Notes under the pieces: model-generated
Told to the model about the DNA's origin: nothing
Databases searched by the model: none
The model's input: the letters and a program-made list of their open reading frames with translations, nothing else
From: Rhizobium leguminosarum
Lineage (GTDB): Bacteria > Pseudomonadota > Alphaproteobacteria > Rhizobiales > Rhizobiaceae
Length of the DNA stretch: 64,000 nt
Direction: 5' to 3'
NCBI RefSeq assembly: GCF_001652265.1
Contig: NZ_LWBS01000417.1
Span: 62,001 to 126,000 of the forward strand
Position numbers and translations under genes: made by a program
Shown: one piece after another, positions 1-9,050 of the stretch
Layout of the letters: every line of letters starts with the position of its first letter
Numbering within the stretch: the first letter of the stretch is position 1

Positions 1-1111
1 CGCATTCGCTCTGCGTGGCGCATTTGGCGACCGGGGTCTTCCAGAACTTGATCTTGTCGAAGTGATCGAAGCCGTTGGTGGCGCAGCCGGCATCGCCCAT
101 CAGTTCGTTGCCCTTGCAGGCGGCGGCAACGGAGGGAACGGCGCCGAACCAGGCGGCGGCGTCACCCTGGACCTTGGCCTTCAGCGAATGTTCCATCCAC
201 ATATAGGCGCAGTTCGGATGCTCGCTGTCGGCGTGCAGCATGGTGGTATCGGCCCAGCCGGTCACGCCTTCATCCGGGAAGGTGGAGGCGATCTTCTGCT
301 TGTCGGCCTGCAGCAGGTTCACCTGGAAGGGCCAGGAGCCGGACGCGACGACGCCTTCGTTCTTGAAATCGTCGATCTGGATCATCGCGTCGTGCCAGTA
401 GCGGGAGACGAGCTTGCGCTGGCCGCGCAAGAGGTCGAGGGCGGCCTTGTACTGGTCCTCGTTCAGTTCGTAGGGGTCCTTGATGCCGAGATCCGGCTTA
501 TGGGCCATCAGATACATCGCGGCGTCGGCAATGTAGATCGCGCCGTCATAGGCCTGGACGCGGCCGTTGTTCGACTTGCCGTCGGGCAGCGTCTGCTCTT
601 CGAAGACGACATTCCAGCTGGTCGGCGCCTTGTCCTTGAAGGCGTCGGTATTGTACATCAGCACGTTCGGCCCCCAGAGATAGGGCACGCCGTAATGCAC
701 GCCGCCGACGGTGTACCACGGGCCGTTCTGCAGGCGCTCGTCGACGGTCTTGAAGCTCGGGATTAGATCGGTGTTGATCGGCTGGACACGTTTGCCGGCG
801 ATGAGGCGGAGCGAGGCGTCGCCCGATGCGGTGACGAGATCGAAGCCGCCCTCGTTCATCAGCGATACCATTTCATCGGAGGTGGCGGCGGTCTTGACGG
901 AGACCTTGCAGCCGGTTTCCTTTTCGAAATCGGTGACCCAGTCGTAATTCTTGTCGGTTTCGCCGCGCTCGATATAGCCGGCCCAGGCCACGATGCTGAC
1001 CGCACCTTCGCCCTTGCCGAGCGCCTTCAGCGGTTCAGCGGCGATCACCTGCGTCGCGAAACTGAGGCAGGCGATAGCTGCCGTGAAGGATTTCAACAGA
1101 TTCGTCATCAT
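1..1111 (-). CDS. Polyamine-type ABC transporter substrate-binding protein (partial, 3' end missing)
   Basis: About 370 codons are visible; the C-terminus runs off the left edge. The protein opens with a Sec-type signal peptide (MTNLLKSFTAAIACLSFATQ, then VIAAEP). The mature part resembles the PotD/PotF family of periplasmic spermidine/putrescine binding proteins: SIVAWAGYIERG near the N-terminus, a KTAATSDEMVSLM segment, then GVPYLWGPNVLMYN. Two ATG codons lie in tandem (1109-1111 and 1106-1108); the GGGAG just upstream favours the second. The downstream genes, probably permease and ATPase subunits, are outside the window. The LysR gene directly upstream on the same strand is the likely regulator. 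The exact ligand (putrescine, spermidine or another amine) cannot be read from sequence. Confidence 0.85.
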   Translation of the reverse strand, partial: MMTNLLKSFTAAIACLSFATQVIAAEPLKALGKGEGAVSIVAWAGYIERGETDKNYDWVTDFEKETGCKVSVKTAATSDEMVSLMNEGGFDLVTASGDASLRLIAGKRVQPINTDLIPSFKTVDERLQNGPWYTVGGVHYGVPYLWGPNVLMYNTDAFKDKAPTSWNVVFEEQTLPDGKSNNGRVQAYDGAIYIADAAMYLMAHKPDLGIKDPYELNEDQYKAALDLLRGQRKLVSRYWHDAMIQIDDFKNEGVVASGSWPFQVNLLQADKQKIASTFPDEGVTGWADTTMLHADSEHPNCAYMWMEHSLKAKVQGDAAAWFGAVPSVAAACKGNELMGDAGCATNGFDHFDKIKFWKTPVAKCATQSEC

Positions 1112-1208
1112 CCGTCTCCCGGTTTGGTGCCACTTCTGTGGCGTTTTGTTCCCGGCTGAAAAGGTGACGTGAAAAGTTCGCTTTCGCAAATTCATTTATC
1201 AGAAAGGC

Positions 1209-1229
1209 GATATCGGAAATTCCGATATC
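1209..1229. promoter_or_regulatory. Perfect 21-nt palindrome, probable LysR operator
   Basis: Two 10-nt arms, GATATCGGAA and TTCCGATATC, flank a single A. The site is about 100 nt upstream of the binding-protein start and touches the stop codon of the LysR gene. It contains the T-N11-A form typical of LysR sites. Symmetry is seen; binding is inferred. There is no T-tract, so it is not a convincing terminator. Confidence 0.5.
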
Positions 1230-2136
1230 AGCGGACGCGGCCGGAGCGCATGCTTTCGGCGATGCCGACAAAATCGCGTGCTGCCTGTGGCAGGCTGGAA
1301 CCCTTGCGCCAGACCATACCGACCTGGACGACCGGCAGCGAGCCCGAGACATCGCGGCTTTCGATGCGGTCGCCTTCCAGCGACCACGGGCGATAGACGA
1401 GATCGGGAAGCAGCGCCACGCCGGCGCCTGTCGCAACTAGGCTGCGCACCGCCTCCACCGAGCGAGTGCGGAAGGCGACATGCGGGCGGGCGCCGAGTGC
1501 TGAGAGCAGTTTGCCGGTGTTCTCCTCGATTTCGTCGACCGTCAGCATGATCAGCGGTTCGCGGGCGATATCGGCGACCGAGATGATGTCGGCCGAGACC
1601 AGCGGGTGGCCCATCGGCAGCCATAGTCGATAGGGCGAGGTTTCGAGGATTTCCGCCTGCAGCGCCATGCGGTCGCGCAGGTTGGAGATCACCATGACGG
1701 CGACATCAAGTTCGCCGCCGACCAGCAGATGTTCGAGATAGCCGCCATTGTCCTCGATGGCGCTGACCTCGATGCCTGGGCAGGCGCGGCGGTATCGCGC
1801 CAAGAGATCGGAGAGGACGTAGCCGGCGACAAGCGAGGTGACGCCGATGTTCAGTGTGCCGGAAAGAGCGCTTTGCTGGCCGGAGAAGCTGGTGCGCGCA
1901 TCGGAAACGGAGGCGAGGATCTTCGTCGCGTGGCGCAGGAACTGGTGGCCGTTATGGGTGATCGTCAGGCCACGCGGATGGCGCTCGAAGAGCTCGACGC
2001 CGAGGTCGGTTTCGAGCTCCTTCAGTGCTTCCGTCACCGAGGATTGCGAGATCGAAAGGTTCTGTGCGGCTCGCGTCACCGAACCCTGTTCGGCGACGGC
2101 GACGAAATATTGAACCTGGCGAAGCGTGAAGGCCAT
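1228..2136 (-). CDS. LysR-family transcriptional regulator
   Basis: The protein has 302 residues, normal LysR length. The winged helix-turn-helix occupies about residues 1-60 (LRQVQYFVAVAEQGSVTRAA, then SISQSSVTEALKELE and VELFERHPRG). The rest is the two-lobed LysR substrate-binding domain (GTLNIGVTSLVAGYVLSDLL near residue 95). It sits 116 nt upstream of the polyamine-type binding protein gene on the same strand, so it probably controls that transporter. The ligand is unknown. Its stop codon lies within the palindrome at 1209-1229. Confidence 0.9.
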   Translation of the reverse strand: MAFTLRQVQYFVAVAEQGSVTRAAQNLSISQSSVTEALKELETDLGVELFERHPRGLTITHNGHQFLRHATKILASVSDARTSFSGQQSALSGTLNIGVTSLVAGYVLSDLLARYRRACPGIEVSAIEDNGGYLEHLLVGGELDVAVMVISNLRDRMALQAEILETSPYRLWLPMGHPLVSADIISVADIAREPLIMLTVDEIEENTGKLLSALGARPHVAFRTRSVEAVRSLVATGAGVALLPDLVYRPWSLEGDRIESRDVSGSLPVVQVGMVWRKGSSLPQAARDFVGIAESMRSGRVR

Positions 2137-2315
2137 GGGCGTTTAGAGCATGGCGGAACAGGCCGTGGCAAGCGGCCGGAAAAAGCGGACCTTTTTTGGT
2201 GTTTTCCCAAAATGGGTCAGGCTTTGCATGCCCACTTAAACTTTCGGAAACGTCATTTCCTTAGCGTTCTTAGCACTTGTCCTGCGTTGGAGTTTCAGAT
2301 GGCGGAGCAGTTGGC

Positions 2316-3062
2316 GTGAAGGCCTTACTGCGCATCTTCCGGCCTTCCCGGAAATTGGCAATCATTATCGGTGGAGTCGCTCTTCTCATGGGCGTTTCCG
2401 GCGGTGCGGCGGTCTATGTCGGCAAGGACAGGCTGATCGGTGCAACTGGTGGTGGCTACGGGCTCGAATGCAGCGACGTCAACCTGGTGACGATCCGGAA
2501 GCAGGACCACGTCTGGGTACGCAAATACATCAAGACCGAACCGACCGATGGGATGACCCGCGTCAAGACCGCGCTTCGGGTCGCCCAGGCCGTTTATGCC
2601 GCGCAGAAGCCGGATCTGGTCCAGGTGGTGGTGCTCGACGAGAACGGCCCGACGCTGCGCGCAGACATTCGCGGCCGGGCGATCGGCGCCGACGTTGTTT
2701 ACATCCCGCATCCCGACAAGACCGTTCCCGGCCTCGACGACAAGTCCTTTACAGCGCGCTACTATGACGGCAAGGCCAGTGAAAATGGGCTGTTCTTCGG
2801 CGAGCGCATAGAGATGCCGTTCGACGAGGTCGCCATGATCAGCGCCGCCTTCAAGGACCCCGAGGATTGCGTCGACCCGGTTGCGGTTGGCTCGACGAAG
2901 AACGGGGAAAAGGGCAAGGAAAAGAAGGCCGGAGGCGGCGGACATGGCGCAACACCGGCGGCCGAAAGTGAAGCCGCGCCTGCTGCCGAGGGCCACGGCG
3001 CCGACGTGGTGGCGGAGGCGCCGGCCGAACAGCCGCCGGCAGAAGCCGCCAAATCTCACTGA
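2316..3062 (+). CDS. Conserved hypothetical membrane-anchored protein
   Basis: I do not recognise a named family. From a GTG start at 2316 (GGAG about 9 nt upstream) the protein is 248 residues; an upstream in-frame TTG at 2277 is possible. A basic N-terminus (KALLRIFRPSRK) precedes one transmembrane helix (LAIIIGGVALLMGVSGGAAV), so the bulk is probably periplasmic. A globular middle (about residues 35-195) contains VRKYIKTEPTDGMTRVKTAL and FFGERIEMPFDEVAMI. The last 50-60 residues are low-complexity Lys/Gly/Ala/Glu/Pro with several His. It stands alone, convergent with lysS. Confidence 0.7.
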   Translation: MKALLRIFRPSRKLAIIIGGVALLMGVSGGAAVYVGKDRLIGATGGGYGLECSDVNLVTIRKQDHVWVRKYIKTEPTDGMTRVKTALRVAQAVYAAQKPDLVQVVVLDENGPTLRADIRGRAIGADVVYIPHPDKTVPGLDDKSFTARYYDGKASENGLFFGERIEMPFDEVAMISAAFKDPEDCVDPVAVGSTKNGEKGKEKKAGGGGHGATPAAESEAAPAAEGHGADVVAEAPAEQPPAEAAKSH

Positions 3063-3077
3063 ACGACCGGCATAAAA

Positions 3078-3106
3078 AGGCGGAGTACCGGCCCGGTACT
3101 CCGCCT
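3078..3106. terminator. Intrinsic terminator shared by convergent genes
   Basis: A 12-bp stem, AGGCGGAGTACC pairing with GGTACTCCGCCT, has a 5-nt loop. Read on the minus strand it is followed by five T, so it best terminates lysS. It also lies just after the stop of the plus-strand hypothetical gene. Confidence 0.8.
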
Positions 3107-3128
3107 CATTCCTTTACGTCTGTTTCTG

Positions 3129-4625
3129 TCAGTCGGCCTTGTTGCGGCGGGCCGGGAAGAGAATGACGTCGCGGATCGACGGCGCATTGGTCAGAAGCAT
3201 GATGAGACGGTCGACGCCGATGCCAAGGCCACCTGCCGGCGGCATGCCCTGGTCGATGGCGTCGAGGAATTCCTCGTCCAGCTGCTTTTCCTTTTCGCCG
3301 CGGGCATGCGCCAGTTCGAGCTGCTCGACCATGCGGCGGCGCTGCTCCTCGGGATCGTTCAGCTCCGAGAAGGCGTTGCCGAGTTCCCAGGCGTTGCAAT
3401 AGGTCTCGAAGCGCTCGACCAGGCGCGGCTCGCCCGGCACTTCCTTGGCGAAGGGCGAAATGTCCTTCGGGAAATGCGTGACATGCGATGGCTGGATCAG
3501 CGTGGATTCGACCTTTTCCTCGAAGATGAAGGCGAGGCATTCGCCCCAGGTCCAATCCTTCTCGACCGCAAAGCCGGCAGCCTTGGCGGCGGCGCGCGCC
3601 TCTTCATCGGTCTTGATGGCGAGGAAGTCGATGCCGGTCGCTTCCTTGACGGCATCGGGCATCGGAACGCGCTTGAACGGACCCTTGAAGGACATGGTCT
3701 TGTCGCCGAAGGGGAATTCCGTCGTGCCGTGAATGGAGAGCGCCAAGCTTTCGAACAGCCGCTCGACAAGGTCCATGATGTCCTCATAATCGGCATAGGC
3801 CCAGTAACACTCCATCATGGTGAATTCGGGATTGTGCCGAGTGGAGACGCCTTCGTTGCGGAAGTTCCGGTTGATCTCGAAGACCTTGTCGGTTAGCCCC
3901 GAGACCAGCGTGCGCTTGAGGAACAATTCCGGCGCGATGCGCAGGTACATGTCGAGCTTCAGCGTATTGTGATGCGTCTTGAACGGCTCGGCGGTGGCGC
4001 CGCCATAGACCGAATGCAGCATCGGCGTCTCGACTTCCATGAAGCCGTCATTTTCCATGAAGCGGCGGATGCCGGAGAGGATCTTCGAGCGCTGCTGGAA
4101 GCGAAGCTTCGAATCCTCGTTGGTCATGATGTCGAGATGCCGCTTGCGATAGCGCAATTCGATGTCGGAGAGGCCGTGCCACTTTTCCGGCATTGGCAGC
4201 AGCGACTTCGTCAGCATGGTGATCGTCTGCGCGTTGATCGTCAGCTCGCCGCGCTTGGTGCGGCGCACGATACCGGTGACGCCGATGATGTCGCCGATGT
4301 CGATCATCGGCAGAAGCGCACGGGCTTCTTCCGGGGTCGTGTCCTTGTGACTGAAAATCTGGATCTTGCCGCCGGCATCGTGGATGTCCATGAACATGCC
4401 GGAGTTGCGCGACGAGTATACGCGGCCGGCGACGGTGACGACATGCTGCGTCTCGACGTCAGGTTCCAGGTTCTCGTATTTCGCGATCAGCTCGGCATTG
4501 GTCATCGTGCGGTGGAAATGCGCCGGATAGACCTCGCCGATCTGCTCGCGCAGCAGCTTCAGCTTCTGGGCGCGCACTTCCGTCGCGTCGGAGGAAAGGG
4601 TGTTTTCGGTCTTGTTGTCAGCCAC
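3129..4625 (-). CDS. lysS: Lysyl-tRNA synthetase, class II
   Basis: 498 residues, the usual length for bacterial class II LysRS, which charges tRNA-Lys in the cytoplasm. The N-terminal OB-fold anticodon-binding domain covers about residues 60-150 (VAGRVYSSRNSGMFMDIHDA). The catalytic domain has motif 1 around FMENDGFMEVETPML, motif 2 with VFEINRNFRNEGVSTRHNPE, and motif 3 as GLGIGVDRLIMLLTNAPSIR near the C-terminus. It lies 21 nt downstream of gltX on the same strand, so the two synthetases probably form one transcript. Confidence 0.96.
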   Translation of the reverse strand: MADNKTENTLSSDATEVRAQKLKLLREQIGEVYPAHFHRTMTNAELIAKYENLEPDVETQHVVTVAGRVYSSRNSGMFMDIHDAGGKIQIFSHKDTTPEEARALLPMIDIGDIIGVTGIVRRTKRGELTINAQTITMLTKSLLPMPEKWHGLSDIELRYRKRHLDIMTNEDSKLRFQQRSKILSGIRRFMENDGFMEVETPMLHSVYGGATAEPFKTHHNTLKLDMYLRIAPELFLKRTLVSGLTDKVFEINRNFRNEGVSTRHNPEFTMMECYWAYADYEDIMDLVERLFESLALSIHGTTEFPFGDKTMSFKGPFKRVPMPDAVKEATGIDFLAIKTDEEARAAAKAAGFAVEKDWTWGECLAFIFEEKVESTLIQPSHVTHFPKDISPFAKEVPGEPRLVERFETYCNAWELGNAFSELNDPEEQRRRMVEQLELAHARGEKEKQLDEEFLDAIDQGMPPAGGLGIGVDRLIMLLTNAPSIRDVILFPARRNKAD

Positions 4626-4646
4626 TGTCGAATCCTCTGACTGTTC

Positions 4647-6113
4647 TTACTTCGCGCCGACGAGTGCGGCGACCGCCTGCGAGGCGAGCTTCAGGCGCTG
4701 ACGCACGACGGAGCGGCCGAGGATCGCCATGGAATCGAAGAGCGGCAGGGAACGCGACGAGCCGGATACGGCGACGAAGAGCGGCGAGACCACGACCTTC
4801 AGCTTCTTGCCCATGCGGTCGGCGATCGCGCGCAGCTCCGCCTCGATCGTCTCGACGTTCCATTCCAGGATCTTTTCGAGATCCGGCTGAACGGTGTTGA
4901 GGATCTCCAGGATCTCTTCCGGCGGTGACTTGATCTTGGCGAAGTCGGAAGGCTGCAGGCCAAGATCGGACTTCAGCAGGAAGCCGGCGAGATCGGGCAA
5001 CTCGCCGAGCTTGGAAATGCGCGTCTGCGACAGGCGCAGACCTTCCTTCAGGCGGTCGTTTTCCATCGCCCAGGTCAGTACACGGGCCTGGAATTCCTGT
5101 TCGGACAGCTTCTCGCGGATCCAGCGGCCATTCAGCCAATCGAGCTTCTGAATGTCGAAGATCGCACCGGCCTTGGAGAGGTTTTCCGGATCGAACTTCT
5201 CGGAGAGTTCGTTGATATCAAGCAGCTCTTCGCCTTCGGCGATCTGGATGAAGAACAGGCCGAGGAAGTTCATCAGCGCTTCCGGGATATAGCCGAGCGC
5301 AGAGTAATAGGAGATCGAGGTCGGGTTCTTGCGCTTCGACAGCTTCGACTTGTCGGCATTGCGCATCAGCGAAAGATGCATGAAGACCGGCTCGTCCCAG
5401 CCGAAATAGCGATAGAGCAGGATGTGCTTCGGCACCGAAGCCAGCCATTCCTCGCCGCGCGCCACATGGGTGATCTTCATCAGATGGTCGTCGATGACGT
5501 TGGCCATGTGATAGGTCGGCATGCCATCAGCCTTGACGAGCACTTGCATGTCGACGGAATCCCAGGGGATGCTGACATCGCCGTAGACGCCGTCCGTGAA
5601 GTCGCAGGGGCCTTCGGCCGGGATCTTCATGCGGATGACGGTCGTCTCGCCGGCGGCCATGCGCGAGGTGACTTCCTCGGCCGTGAGGTTGAGGCAGAGA
5701 CCATCATACTTCGGCGGCTTGCCGGCGGCGCGCTGGGTTTCGCGCATCTGCTCCAGCCGCGCGGGCGTGCAGAAACAGCGGAAGGCATGGCCCTTGTCCA
5801 GCAATTCTTGCCCGTAAGGCTGGTACATTTCCTTGCGGTCGGACTGGCGATAGGGGCCGTAGGGGCCGCCGATATCAGGGCCTTCCTTCCATTCCAGCCC
5901 GCACCATTTCAGTGCGTCCAACACCTTCGTTTCGAATTCCGGGGTCGAGCGCGTCGCATCGGTATCCTCGATGCGCAGGATGAACTCGCCGCCGTGCTTC
6001 TTGGCAAAAAGGTAGTTGAAAAGAGCGATGTAAGCAGTGCCGACATGCGGCTCGCCGGTCGGCGAGGGAGCGATGCGGACGCGGACGCCGGTAGCTGTCC
6101 CGGAAACTGTCAT
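4647..6113 (-). CDS. gltX: Glutamyl-tRNA synthetase
   Basis: 488 residues. This class I synthetase attaches glutamate to tRNA-Glu. The HIGH-type motif is APSPTGEPHVGTAYIALFNY at residues 13-32 and the KMSKS-type motif is KSKLSKRKNP near residue 260. HGGEFILRIEDTD is the conserved substrate-binding stretch. The HVGT form differs from the HVGG of many bacterial GluRS. Rhizobia commonly carry two gltX paralogues, and this window does not show whether a second exists. ATG at 6113. Confidence 0.95.
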   Translation of the reverse strand: MTVSGTATGVRVRIAPSPTGEPHVGTAYIALFNYLFAKKHGGEFILRIEDTDATRSTPEFETKVLDALKWCGLEWKEGPDIGGPYGPYRQSDRKEMYQPYGQELLDKGHAFRCFCTPARLEQMRETQRAAGKPPKYDGLCLNLTAEEVTSRMAAGETTVIRMKIPAEGPCDFTDGVYGDVSIPWDSVDMQVLVKADGMPTYHMANVIDDHLMKITHVARGEEWLASVPKHILLYRYFGWDEPVFMHLSLMRNADKSKLSKRKNPTSISYYSALGYIPEALMNFLGLFFIQIAEGEELLDINELSEKFDPENLSKAGAIFDIQKLDWLNGRWIREKLSEQEFQARVLTWAMENDRLKEGLRLSQTRISKLGELPDLAGFLLKSDLGLQPSDFAKIKSPPEEILEILNTVQPDLEKILEWNVETIEAELRAIADRMGKKLKVVVSPLFVAVSGSSRSLPLFDSMAILGRSVVRQRLKLASQAVAALVGAK

Positions 6114-6320
6114 TGTGTGTGCCCGTCAATAAGTGCCGGACGGCTTTCATGGGGAAAGCGACGTGCGGCCGGAAGGATGCAGATATCTTCATCGGCAAAC
6201 CGGCCGGAAAAGGGCATGCGCCCGCACCATCCGCCGATCGTCCGTTCGGCTGGCCTTAGGCCATATTCAACCGGTCGCGTCAAGAAAAACCACGCCTGCA
6301 AAGGCCTGATGGCGGTGCGT

Positions 6321-6348
6321 GAGGGCGCGCCAGTTCCGCCGCGCCCTC
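6321..6348. terminator. Hairpin downstream of the TerC-like gene
   Basis: GAGGGCGCG pairs with CGCGCCCTC around an 10-nt loop, just past the stop of the minus-strand terC-like gene. There is no clear T-tract, so intrinsic termination is only likely. Confidence 0.45.
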
Positions 6349-6358
6349 CTGCCCAGCC

Positions 6359-7108
6359 TCAATGCGCGGCGTCGCGTTTGCGCTTACGGGCATTGCGCGC
6401 GAACATGTTCAGCACCTCGACCAGCGCCGAGAAGGCCATGGCGGCGTAGACGTAGCCCTTCGGCACATGGAAGCCCATGCCTTCGGCGATCAGCGTCGTG
6501 CCGATCATCAGCAGGAAGGCGAGCGCCAGCATGACAATCGTCGGGTTCCTCTCGATGAAGTTGGCAAGCGGGGTCGCGGCAACAAGCATGACGGTGACGG
6601 CGGCGACGACCGCGACTACCATGATCGGCAGATGCGGCGTCATGCCGACGGCGGTGATGATGCTATCGACGGAGAAGACGAGGTCGAGCAACAGAATCTG
6701 GCCGATGGCCGATGCAAAACCTGTCGTGGTCGACTTGGCGATGAAATCTTCCTGATGGTCTTCCGGATCGACGGTGTGATGGATTTCCTTGGTGGCCTTC
6801 CAGACGAGGAACAGACCACCGGCAATCAGGATCAGATCCTTCCAGGAGAAGCCGTGGCCGAAGGCTTCAAACAGCGGTTCGGTCAGTTGCACGATCCAGG
6901 CGATGGTGCCGAGCAGGACGAGACGCATGACGAGCGCAAGACCGATACCGATCTTGCGGGCCTTCTCCCGGTGCTCGGGCGGCAGTTTGTTGGTGAGAAT
7001 GGAAATGAAGATCAGGTTGTCGATCCCGAGAACGACTTCCATCACCACCAGCGTGATGAGCGCCACCCAGGCGGCCGGATCCTGAATGAGCGTCATGATT
7101 TCCTGCAT
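6359..7108 (-). CDS. TerC-family integral membrane protein
   Basis: 249 residues from the ATG encoding [18 protein letters not shown]; a TTG 45 nt further upstream is in frame but less likely. The family signature is clear: [20 protein letters not shown] near the N-terminus and [18 protein letters not shown] in the middle, each with a conserved acidic residue inside a membrane helix. About seven hydrophobic segments are visible. TerC-like proteins are linked to metal (Mn, tellurite) handling and export. The C-terminus is basic ([13 protein letters not shown]). It appears to be transcribed alone. Confidence 0.88.
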   Translation of the reverse strand: MQEIMTLIQDPAAWVALITLVVMEVVLGIDNLIFISILTNKLPPEHREKARKIGIGLALVMRLVLLGTIAWIVQLTEPLFEAFGHGFSWKDLILIAGGLFLVWKATKEIHHTVDPEDHQEDFIAKSTTTGFASAIGQILLLDLVFSVDSIITAVGMTPHLPIMVVAVVAAVTVMLVAATPLANFIERNPTIVMLALAFLLMIGTTLIAEGMGFHVPKGYVYAAMAFSALVEVLNMFARNARKRKRDAAH

Positions 7109-7223
7109 CAGCGTATATCCCTTTCGCGTCACATGCGTGAATGACGCTCGCAATGTAATGTTGCCGGCCTGCCAGGCAAGCGCCGCAAGGGGGTATACGA
7201 AACCGATGTGACTTTTATTCCCT

Positions 7224-7273
7224 AGAACAGGATGATTTAAGGCCGGGTCGGCCTTAAATTTGAATCCTGTTCT
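7224..7273. repeat. Palindromic intergenic element (nested inverted repeat)
   Basis: Outer arms AGAACAGGAT and ATCCTGTTCT enclose inner arms AAGGCC and GGCCTT. It lies between the terC-like and araC-like genes. The nested form resembles small palindromic repeats of rhizobial genomes; no further copy was noticed in this window. Confidence 0.6.
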
Positions 7274-7286
7274 AAATTAAAGAGTT

Positions 7287-7335
7287 AGAGCATGATGTCG
7301 TCCGAAAACCGCTCGCACTTTCGGCATCATGCTCT
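7287..7335. repeat. Palindromic element overlapping the AraC stop codon
   Basis: Arms AGAGCATGATG and CATCATGCTCT are 11 nt and perfect, separated by 27 nt. The right arm contains the stop codon of the minus-strand AraC-family gene at 7327-7329, so the element supplies the gene's end. Confidence 0.65.
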
Positions 7336-8166
7336 GATTGGCAACCAGATTTCGGTGACGCCCATGCCGGTATAGGGGTCGAAGCGCTCGTCGTAGCGCT
7401 CGAACATGTCGGGCGTCTCGCCGTGCTCCAGGCCCGAGGTTGGCCACCATGCGCCAAAAATCCTGTTCATTGTCGCTGGAATGCCGGAGACGTGGCCGCG
7501 ATGGGCAAAGACGACGTAGCGCTGGCCTGGAAGCTTGAGCGTTGCAAAATCCGCCGGCAGATCGCCGGCATCGGAGATCTCGACCGCGGCCATATAGCGG
7601 AATTTCTCCGCTTCGCCGTCGATATGCGTACAGATGCCGTAGGCGACATTGCCTTTCTGACCGGAGATATGTCCGAAATGGGCATTGAATTTCTGCCAGA
7701 GAGAGGGAATGGCGGCGTTGCCGCCATAGGGGTAAATCTCCTGCAGACCGGCAAAGAGCATCGGCTGAAGGGTTTCGAAGCGGGGCGGTTCGAGGTCGTT
7801 GAGGTGGGCAGGGTCCATTCTGATCGGCTCCAGCAAGACAAGGTTACGGGCGTGCCCCTGTCTGCGCACCGCATCCGGCGTCATGCCGAACTGGTCGCGG
7901 AAGGCACGGGTGAAGGCCTCGTGCGAGCCGTAGCCCGCGCAAAGCGCAACCTCGAGAATGGTGGATGAGCTGCCGAGTAACGCGGGCACGGCGCGGCTGA
8001 GGCGCCGCCCTCTTATATAGCCGCTGATCGAGTGACCGGTGACGAGCCCGAAGATGCGCGACAGATGGTAGCGCGACAATCCGGCTGCTTCCGATATCTC
8101 TTCCAGCGATATATCGCTTTCGAAATGGCTCTCGATGAACCAGATCGCCCGTCCGACGGCGCTCAT
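7327..8166 (-). CDS. AraC-family regulator with GyrI-like effector domain
   Basis: 279 residues from the ATG at 8166, which sits better behind AGGAGA than the ATG two codons upstream. The AraC/XylS double helix-turn-helix is N-terminal (residues 1-105: SLEEISEAAGLSRYHLSRIF and CAGYGSHEAFTRAFRDQFGM). The C-terminal half (about residues 125-279) looks like a GyrI-like/SOUL-type small-molecule binding domain (LPADFATLKLPGQRYVVFAH; IFGAWWPTSG). The Rob/SoxS-like architecture is typical of regulators that sense hydrophobic compounds. No obvious target gene adjoins it. Confidence 0.88.
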   Translation of the reverse strand: MSAVGRAIWFIESHFESDISLEEISEAAGLSRYHLSRIFGLVTGHSISGYIRGRRLSRAVPALLGSSSTILEVALCAGYGSHEAFTRAFRDQFGMTPDAVRRQGHARNLVLLEPIRMDPAHLNDLEPPRFETLQPMLFAGLQEIYPYGGNAAIPSLWQKFNAHFGHISGQKGNVAYGICTHIDGEAEKFRYMAAVEISDAGDLPADFATLKLPGQRYVVFAHRGHVSGIPATMNRIFGAWWPTSGLEHGETPDMFERYDERFDPYTGMGVTEIWLPIRA

Positions 8167-8271
8167 CCTCATTCTCCTGGTTGCAGCTTCTTCCTTAGAG
8201 GAAGGCCGGCAGCCGGATTTGATCGCTATTGCGGGATTTTGGCCGATGGAGCGCGACGGTCAAGGGTGCGG

Positions 8272-8952
8272 TCAGGCGGTCTCGTGCCGGCGCGCGCCGT
8301 AGGCGGCCATGAAGACCCGGATCGCGCCGCGGATGACGCGCTCGATTTCGTCGCGCGGCGGCGGCTCTTCCATGCTTCCGAAAAGGCGGAGCTTGAAGAA
8401 ACTACCGCTGGCGAGATCGAGGAACTGTCCGGCAGCGAGATCGATGTCGTCGATCTCAAGTGCGCCTTCGGCGATGTGCCGTTCCAGGAAGTCGCGCATG
8501 ATGGTGCGCAGGTTTTCCGGGCCCTTGAAGAAGCGTTGACAGAGCACCGGCATACGGTCGCGAACGCCGAGAACGGTGCGCATCGCGTTGATGACCTTCT
8601 CATCGGTCATATGGGTGACGAAGCTTATCCCGAATTCGTACAGGCCGGCTTCGGGATCGTCATGTTCGGCAAGCGCCGTGCGCACGGCCGCCACGAAGGC
8701 GGCGCGCTCGGTCTCGATCATCGCCGAAAACAGTTCTTCCTTGTTGGTGAAATAGACGTAGAGCGTTCCCTTGGAGACTCCGGCCTCGCGCGTCACGTCG
8801 TTCATGCTGGCGGCGTCAAAACCCATCTTCATGAAGACACGCTTGGCGCCGGCGAGAATCTGCTGGCGCTTGGCCGGATCTTCGCCTGCGGCAAATCGGC
8901 CTCCGGCAGCGGGAGGACTGAATACGGCAGCGTGGTCGGGTTTCAGCGTCAT
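8272..8952 (-). CDS. TetR-family repressor of the adjacent efflux pump
   Basis: 226 residues. The DNA-binding helix-turn-helix lies at about residues 25-72 (QQILAGAKRVFMKMGFDAAS, then SKGTLYVYFTNKEELFSAMI). The C-terminal part resembles the TetR_C domain of AcrR-like regulators. It is divergent from the HlyD-EmrB pump genes, and the 150-nt gap holds two palindromes, the classic arrangement for a local drug-responsive repressor. Rhizobium etli has a comparable rmr multidrug locus, but I do not assert identity. Confidence 0.9.
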   Translation of the reverse strand: MTLKPDHAAVFSPPAAGGRFAAGEDPAKRQQILAGAKRVFMKMGFDAASMNDVTREAGVSKGTLYVYFTNKEELFSAMIETERAAFVAAVRTALAEHDDPEAGLYEFGISFVTHMTDEKVINAMRTVLGVRDRMPVLCQRFFKGPENLRTIMRDFLERHIAEGALEIDDIDLAAGQFLDLASGSFFKLRLFGSMEEPPPRDEIERVIRGAIRVFMAAYGARRHETA

Positions 8953-8998
8953 GTCCTCTTAACCGTGTTGACGGTTTCGCATTTTCTTTAAAGAAATC

Positions 8999-9012
8999 GA
9001 ACCGATTGGTTC
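8999..9012. promoter_or_regulatory. TetR operator candidate 1
   Basis: A perfect inverted repeat, GAACC-GATT-GGTTC, lies in the divergent gap between the TetR gene and the efflux operon. It is about 50 nt upstream of the TetR start, where it could overlap that promoter. Confidence 0.6.
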
Positions 9013-9050
9013 TATACATCTTGATATGACGATAAAACAGGTTTAAGTCA

